A stretch of DNA of 9,206 nucleotides from Acidobacteriota bacterium (GCA_022614735.1 JAKEHZ010000283.1:1-9206); one strand, 5' to 3'. Positions 1 through 8,161 are shown, counted from the stretch's first letter. Notes: generated by a model not told the origin, from the letters alone. Translations and numbers: made by a program.

Positions 1-2
1 GC

Positions 3-113
3 CAGCGGGATTTGTTTTACACGGGTATGACTCGCGCCACAGAGTCAGTTCGCATCCTGAGCAACATGGGCTCGCAGGAAGTCCTTTCCAGGTGGCTTGC
101 CGGAAAAAATTGA
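3..113 (+). CDS. C-terminal end of a superfamily-1 (UvrD-like) helicase-type protein, possibly DrmE (partial)
   Basis: Only the last 36 codons of this gene are in the window; it enters from the left in the frame starting at base 3 and stops at TGA 111-113. The visible peptide begins QRDLFYTGMTRATESVRIL. This matches the motif VI region of UvrD/Rep-type superfamily-1 helicases, where a 'LFYVAMTRAxxxxxxL' pattern carries the arginine that contacts ATP. After it come only about 17 residues (ending WLAGKN). The stop is 3 bp before the drmA start, so the two genes are almost certainly co-transcribed. In class 2 DISARM the gene drmE commonly accompanies drmA and drmB, and this position would suit it; that identity is inferred, because the body of the protein is not visible. 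It could instead be an unrelated helicase or helicase-nuclease of the same defence operon. Confidence 0.75.
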   Translation, partial: QRDLFYTGMTRATESVRILSNMGSQEVLSRWLAGKN

Positions 114-116
114 ACC

Positions 117-3100
117 ATGCGTGAAAGATCTGAAATGATTGAGTGGATCCGTGGCGAACTGGTCGGCCCCTCCCGACCACTGTCCGAACCGACCGTCATT
201 GCGTTTGCCAACAGGGAATTTGTTGACGCTGTCGCGCTTCGTAGCGGGCCGCTTGTCTGGCAGCCGGAGCCCGTAGGACCAAACCAGGAGATTCTTTATT
301 ATCAGCGAGAGTCTCCACACCGGAGGTATGGCGCCGGTCTACTCCATCCTGCGGCGGCGGCCCTCACAGTAGCGACGCCACAGCCCGATGAGATAGCCCT
401 GCAAGCCGCCGATACGATCGGAGCAGAGACCGATCCTGAAATTATTTCCGAGGCCGATGATGACTCGGGTGATCGCGAAGCGTCAAATCTTCAGGACTCA
501 TTAGACGCGTCTGATGATTTTGAAGTCACCAGCCCCGACATCCGACATCCCTCAACGATTGGGATCTCCTTTTGCGCCCGTTTGGATAAGGACGGGAGGA
601 TTGTCGTCAGGCTGTCACAGAGCAGACGCTTTTCCTGGCAGGAGCCAGACAGCCCCCCATTCCAACTGAACGGCCGTTATGAATCCTGCAAGCGTCGGTG
701 GACTGACGATCAGGGCCAATCGCGTGAAACCCCAGTCTGGCGGCGACACCCGGCCGTGTTGCCTGAATCTGAGGTGGTTATAGACCGCCGGGACATGGTA
801 CCAAGCCGTCCGATGCGCATCGATGTGGCTATGCCCGAAGGCTCTCCCCTGACCCTCCGCATAGAGGTTTTCCCCCGGTACCGAGAGCAGGAGGATGTCT
901 GGTTGCTGACTGTGGTTCTGCGCAACTCTACCCAGCCTGACGTAGCCCTTGAGCCACACGCCGCCATCCTGTATCAGACCTACTTTGAGGTAGGTGTCGA
1001 AAAGGGGCGTATTGAAAAGTATCCTGAGAGCCAGCGCCCGTTCGAGCGACTTGACATGGAAGAGCAGTCCCTGGCGCTCCTCTATCGTGAATCAGCAACC
1101 TGGGGCATTGGTCACGGCTGTGCGGCCGGATGGGATACGGAACCGGGACAGACCCCGGCGCTTCTATTCTCGGATGTCATGCCGGCTGTGCAATTACCAA
1201 GCATGACTCCCGACATTGAAGACGCCCAAGGGAACCAGATCAAGTTGTCTATGCGGGCGCTCGCGTCACTCCCCGATGATGGCTCAGGGCCAGCATGGCA
1301 GTCACTCGAAAATCTGTCGACGGAATATGCTGCATGGATCCGGCGCGGCCGTGATCAAGTAGCAACCTTGGATCAGAGATACCAACCTGTTGCCACACGT
1401 CACCTCGATGCGTGCGAAGTCTGTCTCGGGCGGATTAACGCTGGCCTTTCCCTGCTGAGAAACAAGGCTAATGTTCTTCGTGCGTTTCGGCTGGCAAATC
1501 TGGTCATGCTTCTCCAGCAGATTGGAACCAAACAGTTGACGAAACGTCGCCTCCAATGGAACCCAACCGAGAAACGCGTCACCCCCGAAAGTCCTCCACA
1601 ATCTCCCTGGGATATTTTTCAGCAACACCAGGAGAGTAAGGGAGTGGGATCGTGGAGGGCATTCCAGATCGCGTTCCTACTGATGTCACTGGATGGATCT
1701 CGGGACGGCCATTCGACTGAGCGTGAACTGGTTGATCTTATCTGGTTCCCCACCGGTGGTGGCAAGACTGAGGCCTACCTTGCAGTGATGGCCTTCTACA
1801 TGTTCCATGAGCGCTTCATGATTGCAGGCGACAACTCCGGCCCGCGACGGGATGGCACGAATGTTCTGATGCGCTATACATTGAGAATGCTCACCACTCA
1901 GCAATTTCAGCGAGCGGCCAGTCTGATTTGCGCAATGGAATTTTTGCGGCGCGAGCCTGCAAAGCATGGTCTGGGGAGTATCCCCGGTCAGCGTTTCTCG
2001 CTGGGGCTTTGGATAGGAGGTGATGGCAGCCCCAACAAAATTGACAGTGCGAGGACCGAGCTCAATAAGTTTCGTAAGGGTGATGTGGCCGGCAATCCCC
2101 TTGTTTTGACGGAATGTCCCTGGTGCAGAGCGGAAATCGGGCGGTATGAGGGCCCGGAACCGAAATCCATCCCGAAGAATAAGTCGGATGCCTGGCGGAC
2201 CAGAGGAATCACCGAGATTAACAAAGAAGGTCCGTTACTGCATTGTACGGACGGCGAGTGTTCGTTCGGGCAGGAAGACTGGCAGAGTTGGTTACCAGTT
2301 GAGGTCATTGATGAGCGGATCTACCGGCAGCCGCCATCCCTTGTGATCGGGACTGCAGACAAACTTGCAATCGTCGCATACCGACCAGAAGCGGGAGCGC
2401 TCTTCGGCCGCACGATAACAGGCGGCCGATTGCGACAGCAGTATCTACCTCCGGGTCTGATCATTCAGGACGAGCTCCATCTTATCTCCGGTCCGCTGGG
2501 AACAATGTATGCCTTGTACGAGGGGATCTTTGAGCGGCTGTGCTCATACCAGCAAAACGGCAATTGGGTGAAGCCAAAGCTGATAGCATCCACAGCAACA
2601 ATACGTGGCGCGGCTGATCAGGTCATGGCTCTTTATGCCCGACCACGGACCAGCTTGTTTCCTGCTCCCGGCCTGCTGATGGGTGATTCCTTTTTCGGCC
2701 GGTATGCTCGGGACGAAGCAGGGGGCCTTCATGACGGGCGCCTCTACGTCGGTATTCACGCAAGTGATTACGGCTCCGTGCTTACCACCCAGGTGCGGAC
2801 CTTCTCATCCGCATTGTTCCGCCCATTCTCGCTACCAGCGAATCAACGCGACCCGTGGTGGACACTGCTGGCTTTCTACAATAGCATCCGTGAATTGGGT
2901 GGGGCCAAGACTCTGTTCGATTCTGATATCCGCTCCCGGCTTAAGTTCGTATTCAACCGCGAAGGATTTACAGACAGCCGGCGTAATCTCAGGATTGTTG
3001 AGGAACTGACCAGCCGCCTTTCACAGGCCGAGATCGTCGGCATGATGGAAAAGCTATCTGCGCGCTACACAGGGGCGCCAGGTGACATGACCCCCGACGC

Positions 3101-3815
3101 ATGTCTGGCTTCCAACATTATTGAAGTCGGAGTAGATATTGACCGGCTTTCGCTTATGGGGGTCATCGGCCAGCCTAAGACTACGGCGACCTACATCCAG
3201 ATAACTGGTCGTGTTGGCCGTCGTTGGTGGGAAAGGCCGGGCCTTATATTGATGATCTACAACCCGTCAAAAAGTCGTGACCGATCTCACTTCGAGCAAT
3301 TCCACAGCTACCACCGTCGCCTCTACGAACGGGTGGAACCCACATCGGCGACGCCGTTCGCTCTTTCCGCCATACAACGCGCACTTCCGGGAGCGCTGAT
3401 TGCGTGGGCGCGTCAGCACAGTGATGCCCCTGTCCAGAACAAAACGGCTTATGCCGACGCGGTGGAATGCGCTTATCAGATCCTGCTGGATCGCTGCCAG
3501 ATAGTTCAGTTACCTGAAGATCAGGAGAGGTCGTTACAGGAGATGGAAAGAGTTCGAAATGAGCTGGAGCACAAGTGGGGACTGAATCCGCAGGAGTGGG
3601 AGGACTTCCCGCAAAGTGTGGACGGAGAGTACCTGATGCTCTGGCCGGGGCAATTTGCAACGCTTAAGCAGAGGCAGCATGGGATTATCGTCCCTAGCAG
3701 CATGCGCCAAGTCGATGGCAGCGCCGAGCTCCGCATCGACCAGGGGTACGCTCCGGTGCCGGCGGCGCCTGTCAATACTCCTGCCAATCCACCGGCTAGC
3801 TCCAAAACTCAGTAA
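117..3815 (+). CDS. drmA: DrmA, DISARM superfamily-2 helicase
   Basis: This 1232-residue protein is the large helicase of DISARM phage defence, where DrmA works with DrmB as a DNA-binding, ATP-dependent complex in the cytoplasm. Seen here: Walker A FPTGGGKTEAYL (Lys550), a DEAH-like motif II QDELH (784-788), motif III STAT (825-828), motif V region ASNIIEVGVDID (998-1009) and motif VI QITGRVGR (1028-1035). A C4 zinc-ribbon-like insertion, CPWC (667-670) and C710/C715, lies between motifs I and II. The N-terminus has the ELVGP motif typical of DrmA, followed by an acidic linker at about residues 95-140. The ATG at 117 has only a weak GGA upstream, and an in-frame ATG at 135 (Met7) is a possible alternative. 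The gene starts 3 bp after the preceding stop and ends 5 bp before drmB, so translational coupling is likely. The DELH form of motif II, the GRVGR motif and the DrmB neighbour make the family call firm; substrate specificity cannot be read from sequence. Confidence 0.93.
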   Translation: MRERSEMIEWIRGELVGPSRPLSEPTVIAFANREFVDAVALRSGPLVWQPEPVGPNQEILYYQRESPHRRYGAGLLHPAAAALTVATPQPDEIALQAADTIGAETDPEIISEADDDSGDREASNLQDSLDASDDFEVTSPDIRHPSTIGISFCARLDKDGRIVVRLSQSRRFSWQEPDSPPFQLNGRYESCKRRWTDDQGQSRETPVWRRHPAVLPESEVVIDRRDMVPSRPMRIDVAMPEGSPLTLRIEVFPRYREQEDVWLLTVVLRNSTQPDVALEPHAAILYQTYFEVGVEKGRIEKYPESQRPFERLDMEEQSLALLYRESATWGIGHGCAAGWDTEPGQTPALLFSDVMPAVQLPSMTPDIEDAQGNQIKLSMRALASLPDDGSGPAWQSLENLSTEYAAWIRRGRDQVATLDQRYQPVATRHLDACEVCLGRINAGLSLLRNKANVLRAFRLANLVMLLQQIGTKQLTKRRLQWNPTEKRVTPESPPQSPWDIFQQHQESKGVGSWRAFQIAFLLMSLDGSRDGHSTERELVDLIWFPTGGGKTEAYLAVMAFYMFHERFMIAGDNSGPRRDGTNVLMRYTLRMLTTQQFQRAASLICAMEFLRREPAKHGLGSIPGQRFSLGLWIGGDGSPNKIDSARTELNKFRKGDVAGNPLVLTECPWCRAEIGRYEGPEPKSIPKNKSDAWRTRGITEINKEGPLLHCTDGECSFGQEDWQSWLPVEVIDERIYRQPPSLVIGTADKLAIVAYRPEAGALFGRTITGGRLRQQYLPPGLIIQDELHLISGPLGTMYALYEGIFERLCSYQQNGNWVKPKLIASTATIRGAADQVMALYARPRTSLFPAPGLLMGDSFFGRYARDEAGGLHDGRLYVGIHASDYGSVLTTQVRTFSSALFRPFSLPANQRDPWWTLLAFYNSIRELGGAKTLFDSDIRSRLKFVFNREGFTDSRRNLRIVEELTSRLSQAEIVGMMEKLSARYTGAPGDMTPDACLASNIIEVGVDIDRLSLMGVIGQPKTTATYIQITGRVGRRWWERPGLILMIYNPSKSRDRSHFEQFHSYHRRLYERVEPTSATPFALSAIQRALPGALIAWARQHSDAPVQNKTAYADAVECAYQILLDRCQIVQLPEDQERSLQEMERVRNELEHKWGLNPQEWEDFPQSVDGEYLMLWPGQFATLKQRQHGIIVPSSMRQVDGSAELRIDQGYAPVPAAPVNTPANPPASSKTQ

Positions 3816-3820
3816 CAATC

Positions 3821-5776
3821 ATGGGAAACAAACAAATTCGCATCGGCCAGCTCATCGCCCCCTTCGGCCCTGGCAGCCTTTACACAGACCGGCACGGCAT
3901 CCCTCATGTTGTTTGCGGGCTCGATCACTGGTTCTTTCGGTGGGATGAAACCCGTGGTCTAGTGCGTTGCGATAATCAGACCGAGTTCGAGCGTGTCGAA
4001 CCTCGTCTATCCTCCCTGCTTCATGTGGACCGATTTTGCGCGCCTCCCGACTTCCGGTATGTACGGCGCGGCTCTCACGCGCCGCCCAATGCCATGTTGT
4101 ATGTCCCTGCGCAGCGCTTTCCCCGCTGGTATCGTCACACGCGCACAGGAGAGATGCGTAGATTTAACCTTCACACCACCCGAATTGACAGGCCTTCAGA
4201 TGGTCGCTGGCAGCCCGTACGCTTTGTCGCTGTTTGTGCTAACGGGCATCTCTGTGAATTCCCCTGGAAGGATTGGATTGGTTGTACGTGCGCTGACGAT
4301 GGGAATCTTATTTTAACAGACCGCGGCGGCTCAGATCTGACCAGTATCAGAATCGAATGCAAATCGTGCCCCGCGGAATCTCCAGGACATAAAGGCAAAA
4401 ACCTGTCAGGGACCACAACCAAGCCTAACATGGAGACAGGTGAGCAAAGTGCTTTTCAGCGGGTCGGCATTACGTGCCCCGGCGATCGACCGTGGCTCGG
4501 TGAGCAGGCCAACGAGCAGCCTTGCGATCAGCCCCTCATCGGTGCGCTCATCAACCAGGTCAACCTCTACTTTCCTAGAACCATTTCAGCCATCACCCTG
4601 CCCGATCTCCAGCCTAGAAGCGAGGAGGTTGTGAGAATAAGGAATGAGGTTGAGGCTGACCAATCAAATACTGGTATCGCAAAAACCCTTTGGAATATGA
4701 ATAATCGTGCAGGGGCTGTTGCTCTGATTGAGAGCGGACTTGTTGGCCGTGGAATCGATGCCGAACGCGCCCATATCGAGGAGGCTCTGGAGAGCCTGTT
4801 CGATCCGGCCGGCGCCTCACTGTTCTCCGGCGTGGAGTTGCCCTCTGACCCTGAGTCTGATCTCCTTGCATTCCGGCGCGCTGAATTCAACATCATCCGG
4901 AACGAGGTAAACGATCCAGAGCGCGTGCCTAATCTGCGCGTAATATCTACGTCTGTCTCTATCGATCTCTCGCATTGGTTTGATAAGGTGAATCTTGTTG
5001 AGCGGTTGCGTGAGACCAGGGTTTTCTATGGCTTCGACCGCCTAGAACAAAACAACAAACCACTGGATGATATGCCAGACAAGGCTATGCGACAACTGTT
5101 TCGGAACCCGCCCATTGTCCCCCAGGAGAGATGGCTTCCGGCAATTGAAGTATTTGGCGAAGGCATCTACATTGAACTAAACGAACATAGCCTCAACGAA
5201 TGGCAATCTGCTAATTCCGAGTGGCTCGAAAATCGCCTCGATGATGGTTATATCGCACGCTTGAGCGGCATCTTTCAAACCTTTCCACCGCTGGGAATGG
5301 CGAACCGTTCCTGGACATCTCGCTATCTGCTGGTTCACAGTCTCGCGCACATCCTGATCAATCAACTTGTATTCGAGTGCGGTTACAGTACAGCTTCACT
5401 TCGCGAGCGTCTCTACATCTCGGCTGATAATAACGCGCCTATGGCCGGCTTCCTGATTTATACCGCGGCGGGCGATTCTGAAGGAACCCTGGGCGGATTG
5501 GTTCGACTTGGACGGCCCGAGCGGCTCGAACTCTTGGTCTTGCGTGCCTTGAGCCGAGCCTCCTGGTGCTCCGCCGATCCAATATGCTCGGAGCACCTCG
5601 GGGGGCAGGGCTCACGACTGGCCAATCTTGCTGCCTGTCATGCATGTATTCTCCTGCCTGAAACATCTTGCGAAACGATCAATCAGGGACTTGATCGCGC
5701 AATGGTTGTGGGTATTCCCGAGACTCCTCATCGGGGGTTCATGTCGCGTTTGCTTACAAACACTTATGTCCAATGA
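3821..5776 (+). CDS. drmB: DrmB, DISARM DUF1998-domain protein
   Basis: This 651-residue protein is the DUF1998 partner of DrmA; in DISARM the two form the core complex that engages DNA. The N-terminus (IGQLIAPFGPGSLYTDRHG, residues 8-26) carries the QLI..FGPG signature usual at the start of DrmB. A first cysteine cluster (C155, C157, C180, C183) looks like a zinc site. The C-terminal DUF1998 region runs from about residue 500 (LLVHSLAHILINQL and onward) to about 640. It contains C583, C589, C606, C609 and C617, with the CHAC and PETSCE motifs that mark the DUF1998 zinc-binding site, also known from the MrfB repair helicase family. No helicase motifs are visible. The ATG is 5 bp after the drmA stop with no clear Shine-Dalgarno sequence, which suggests coupling to drmA translation. 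No drmC follows; the next gene is convergent. Length and motifs look intact. Confidence 0.92.
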   Translation: MGNKQIRIGQLIAPFGPGSLYTDRHGIPHVVCGLDHWFFRWDETRGLVRCDNQTEFERVEPRLSSLLHVDRFCAPPDFRYVRRGSHAPPNAMLYVPAQRFPRWYRHTRTGEMRRFNLHTTRIDRPSDGRWQPVRFVAVCANGHLCEFPWKDWIGCTCADDGNLILTDRGGSDLTSIRIECKSCPAESPGHKGKNLSGTTTKPNMETGEQSAFQRVGITCPGDRPWLGEQANEQPCDQPLIGALINQVNLYFPRTISAITLPDLQPRSEEVVRIRNEVEADQSNTGIAKTLWNMNNRAGAVALIESGLVGRGIDAERAHIEEALESLFDPAGASLFSGVELPSDPESDLLAFRRAEFNIIRNEVNDPERVPNLRVISTSVSIDLSHWFDKVNLVERLRETRVFYGFDRLEQNNKPLDDMPDKAMRQLFRNPPIVPQERWLPAIEVFGEGIYIELNEHSLNEWQSANSEWLENRLDDGYIARLSGIFQTFPPLGMANRSWTSRYLLVHSLAHILINQLVFECGYSTASLRERLYISADNNAPMAGFLIYTAAGDSEGTLGGLVRLGRPERLELLVLRALSRASWCSADPICSEHLGGQGSRLANLAACHACILLPETSCETINQGLDRAMVVGIPETPHRGFMSRLLTNTYVQ

Positions 5777-5909
5777 TCAATCCCCACGTTGAGCAACCTG
5801 TCGCTGGTTGTCTCTGAACTTCAGAACTTCATCTGTACGCATTGTAACGGCGTCCAGCGCCTTCCCAACCAAGTCCTCATTGAGATTTGAGTAGTCAGCG
5901 ATAGATTCT
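5777..5909. other. Convergent intergenic gap between drmB and vsr
   Basis: This 133-bp gap separates the drmB stop (5776) from the vsr stop (5910). It holds a modest hairpin at 5791-5814: GAG-CAACC, a 7-base loop, then GGTTG-(T)-CTC with one bulged base. No T-run follows on either strand, so it is not a convincing intrinsic terminator. A tandem 8-bp duplication GAACTTCA lies at 5816-5831. Most of the gap is also open on the minus strand as the small overlapping reading frame listed separately. Confidence 0.4.
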
Positions 5910-5980
5910 TTATCTTCTAACGACTCGGTCCAGTTTTTCAGGGCATCTGATGAGCTCCGGGACTTGGCACTCCCAGACAA
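5777..5980 (-). CDS. Possible small overlapping ORF, unknown (67 aa)
   Basis: This 67-codon frame starts at ATG 5980, inside the 3' end of vsr in a different frame, and ends at the base next to the drmB stop. The predicted peptide is hydrophilic and rich in Asp, Glu, Ser and Lys, with stretches that could be helical (for example EDLVGKALDAVTMRTDEVLKF). No membrane segment, signal peptide or known motif is visible. No good Shine-Dalgarno site precedes the ATG. It may be a real protein translated by re-initiation after vsr, a remnant of a longer Vsr tail reached by frameshift, or chance. The vsr frame itself ends naturally (PEKLDRVVRR resembles the usual Vsr end), which argues against a frameshift. 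I do not recognise a family. Confidence 0.22.
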   Translation of the reverse strand: MSGSAKSRSSSDALKNWTESLEDKESIADYSNLNEDLVGKALDAVTMRTDEVLKFRDNQRQVAQRGD

Positions 5981-6317
5981 TCTTTACCTTCCACCCTAGC
6001 GCCCGCAACTTCTTGATCACCGCCTGGTCGCGCTCCACGTTCCGTCGAAACTTGGTCTGCCAGAAGTCAATGCGGCTTTTAGGATTATAGGCATATTTGC
6101 ATTTGGGATGCCGGTGCCAGAAACATCCGTGAACGAAGATCACCGTTTTCAGTTTCGGCAGTACAATGTCCGGACTCCCGGGCAGTGTGCGCACATGAAG
6201 ACGAAACCTGTAGCCCATTCTGTGAAGCGCGGATCGGATGAGTACTTCGGGGCGGGTGTTCTCCGCCCTTATTCTCGACATGTTCCAACTCCGCTTCTTC
6301 TTCGTCAGCCGATCCAT
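5910..6317 (-). CDS. vsr: Vsr, very short patch mismatch repair endonuclease
   Basis: This 135-residue protein is a full-length Vsr-family nuclease. Vsr nicks DNA 5' of the T in T:G mismatches created when 5-methylcytosine deaminates, so that the C can be restored. Seen here: the N-terminal NMSRIRAENTRPE motif, LPGSPDIV with the metal-binding Asp50, VHGCFWHRH with His63, Cys65, His68 and His70, then Cys73 and the WEC motif with Cys117. By alignment from memory these match E. coli Vsr D51, H64, C66, H69, H71, C73 and C117, so both the catalytic and zinc-binding residues appear intact. The start codon directly follows the methyltransferase stop (TAA then ATG, no gap) with only a weak GAAG upstream, so translation is probably coupled. 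The pairing with a C5-methyltransferase is the classical arrangement, as in dcm-vsr. Confidence 0.95.
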   Translation of the reverse strand: MDRLTKKKRSWNMSRIRAENTRPEVLIRSALHRMGYRFRLHVRTLPGSPDIVLPKLKTVIFVHGCFWHRHPKCKYAYNPKSRIDFWQTKFRRNVERDQAVIKKLRALGWKVKIVWECQVPELIRCPEKLDRVVRR

Positions 6318-7919
6318 TTATTTCTTCTGCTCTACCGCCTTCCGCAGGGCACGATAGACTATGTCCGCGATCTGCCTTGCAAGCAGGGGCGGGACTGCGT
6401 TTCCCACCTGCTGGTACTGCGACGTTCGATTTCCCTCAAAGTAGTAATTGTCGGGAAAGGTCTGCACTCGAGCAGCCTCCCGCACCGTGAAACTCCGGCA
6501 CTGGCACGGGTCGTAATGAATAAAATAATGTCCATCCTTGCGTAGATGCGAAGTAACTGTCGTCGCCGGGCGGTCTCTGAGCTGAACCCTGAACCGGTCT
6601 GCAAACATACCATGTCTCTGTTTAACGGCCCCCTTGGCATTTTCATGCTCCGGCAGCAGTTCCCTAGGAAAGTTACAGAGGCGGGGTGATCGCTTATAAA
6701 CTTCGGCGTAGCAGGCCGCGAACATATACCGAAACAGATCCTTCCGCATGTGGTATCGTGCCGAGTGATTGCACACTCCTCCAATCCGGCTGTCCAAGTA
6801 CCAGTCCCGGTAGCACCCCACATCAATCGCGGATTCAAGGAACTCACCTCCCAGATCATACCGGGGAAGACTGAGCTCGCCGATGGTAGAAAGAATTTTC
6901 TCGTGCAGACTTGAATGTCCATTGTTACCGAACTCTGCCAGCCATTTTCTATCGGTCACTGAACAGAGAGTCTTCAGCCATGCTTCGGGGGAATCCTTTA
7001 CCCTGGTCAGACCGCTGCGCAGCTTCGGCAGGCCTGAAATCGACTTGGAGACCGGTACCTCCTGTTTCTTGCGTAAAATATCCGGTGTTATTGGAAGGAG
7101 ATCGCTGCGGATGCCGAGGAGAATGACACGATGTCGCGCCTGCGGGATTCCGTAGTCTTCAGACTTGATGATTGTGTCTTCCGGATCAAGATCAGCTATT
7201 GGACTGGCAGGCTTAACCAGAGAAAAGATGCGATATTTAAAGCTTCGCCCGCCTTTTGAGACGCTGTCATACTCAGCAACCGCGTCCGCCGGAGCCTCAA
7301 GGTCAGCAAGCATTTTATGGAATATCTTTTGATCACTGATTTTTGAAGAGAGAAGCCCCTTCACATTCTCCATGACGAAAGCTGCCGGCCAATGGTGTGC
7401 AATGATGCGCAGGTATTCACGGTAGAGGTAGTGTCTTTCATCCTCTTCGAATTTCTTCTGGTCGGCAGCCACCTTCCCACGCATTCGCGATCTCCCGGCG
7501 ATGGAGTACGCCTGACACGGCGGGCCTCCGATCAGTACCCATATGTCAGCCGCCCCCTTCGCTTCTTCGATCATCCTTCGCGCCTCTTCCCTCGTGTCTT
7601 TGCCGAGCTCAAGGTGACAGGCCTCCGCTGCTGCACTCGCCGCCTGCTCGGGATAATGCTCGAAGAGCGTGTCACGGTCAATTTCTCCCCGGAGATACTG
7701 ATAATACTCCTCCGGCACGTCTTCCACGGCGAACTGCCTGAAGAAGCTTCTCAGCAGCAGTGTCCGGTGCGCGTCTACATCCTTCTCAATAGATACACAG
7801 ATTCTGAACGCCTGGCCATGTTGTGGGTAGGTCAGGGAGGCGAAGCCTTCGCTAAGACCACCCGGCCCGGCGAAGATGTCTACTACTGGAATGGGGCCTG
7901 GCAGAAATGTCTCATTCAT
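6318..7919 (-). CDS. C5-cytosine DNA methyltransferase, probable DISARM DrmMII-type
   Basis: This 533-residue enzyme transfers a methyl group from S-adenosylmethionine to C5 of cytosine in a specific DNA site. The family motifs appear in order: motif I DIFAGPGGLSEGF (14-26), motif IV GGPPCQAYS with catalytic Cys135, motif VI ENV (184-186), motif VIII QARHR (260-264), motif IX around RPATTVTSH (450-458) and motif X QVGNAVPP (504-511). The target-recognition region, about residues 271-447, is roughly 175 residues long and includes a HSARYHMRKDLFRYMFA segment that I associate with a subgroup of these enzymes found in defence loci. A helical, charged stretch (about 55-125) between motifs I and IV makes the protein longer than compact enzymes such as M.HhaI. 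An AAGGTG ribosome binding site lies about 10 bases upstream of the ATG. It is convergent to drmAB and overlaps vsr by zero bases. A C5-methylase beside drmAB fits class 2 DISARM; it might instead be a stand-alone methylase-Vsr pair. The recognition site cannot be read. Confidence 0.93.
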   Translation of the reverse strand: MNETFLPGPIPVVDIFAGPGGLSEGFASLTYPQHGQAFRICVSIEKDVDAHRTLLLRSFFRQFAVEDVPEEYYQYLRGEIDRDTLFEHYPEQAASAAAEACHLELGKDTREEARRMIEEAKGAADIWVLIGGPPCQAYSIAGRSRMRGKVAADQKKFEEDERHYLYREYLRIIAHHWPAAFVMENVKGLLSSKISDQKIFHKMLADLEAPADAVAEYDSVSKGGRSFKYRIFSLVKPASPIADLDPEDTIIKSEDYGIPQARHRVILLGIRSDLLPITPDILRKKQEVPVSKSISGLPKLRSGLTRVKDSPEAWLKTLCSVTDRKWLAEFGNNGHSSLHEKILSTIGELSLPRYDLGGEFLESAIDVGCYRDWYLDSRIGGVCNHSARYHMRKDLFRYMFAACYAEVYKRSPRLCNFPRELLPEHENAKGAVKQRHGMFADRFRVQLRDRPATTVTSHLRKDGHYFIHYDPCQCRSFTVREAARVQTFPDNYYFEGNRTSQYQQVGNAVPPLLARQIADIVYRALRKAVEQKK

Positions 7920-7926
7920 TTATACA

Positions 7927-7934
7927 AGCACCTT
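7927..7934 (-). promoter_or_regulatory. Ribosome binding site of the methyltransferase
   Basis: On the minus strand GAAGGTGC lies about 8-10 bases upstream of the ATG at 7919. It is the best Shine-Dalgarno match near this gene and supports the chosen start, which also leaves motif I at its usual place close to the N-terminus. Confidence 0.6.
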
Positions 7935-8161
7935 CTGTGATGGCCGCTGACTTCGTATTCGGCATCCATTTCGGGCATAGATCGGAGTCAGCGAATAAAT
8001 CTGAATGATTTACAGCAGACTGATCGATCTTAGTACTGCCACGCTCCATCCAGGCGCTCTCATTGCCAGGGGAAGGGGACTTCTTGCACGTAGGTTGAGT
8101 GAATGTCACTTCGGCAATTAAGGAACACACGGGATTTCAATTATGTCATTCTGGATTTTGC

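Noticed and set aside
3244..3660. 138-codon open frame on the minus strand within drmA
   Set aside because: It is antisense to the helicase C-terminal region that contains motif VI neighbours; composition is Pro/Ser/Ala-rich noise.
5791..5814. Hairpin in the convergent gap as a bidirectional terminator
   Set aside because: The stem is short and bulged, and no T-run follows on either strand.
6108..6545. 145-codon plus-strand frame across vsr and the methylase end
   Set aside because: It is antisense to two firmly identified genes and its peptide has no protein-like pattern.
7392..7940. 182-codon open frame on the plus strand
   Set aside because: It is fully antisense to the methyltransferase, whose motifs are unmistakable, and its peptide shows no recognisable features.
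7912..8130. 72-codon minus-strand frame overlapping the methyltransferase start by 8 bp
   Set aside because: The overlap resembles a coupled upstream gene, but the GTG start has no ribosome site and the peptide has no recognisable character; not enough to call a gene.
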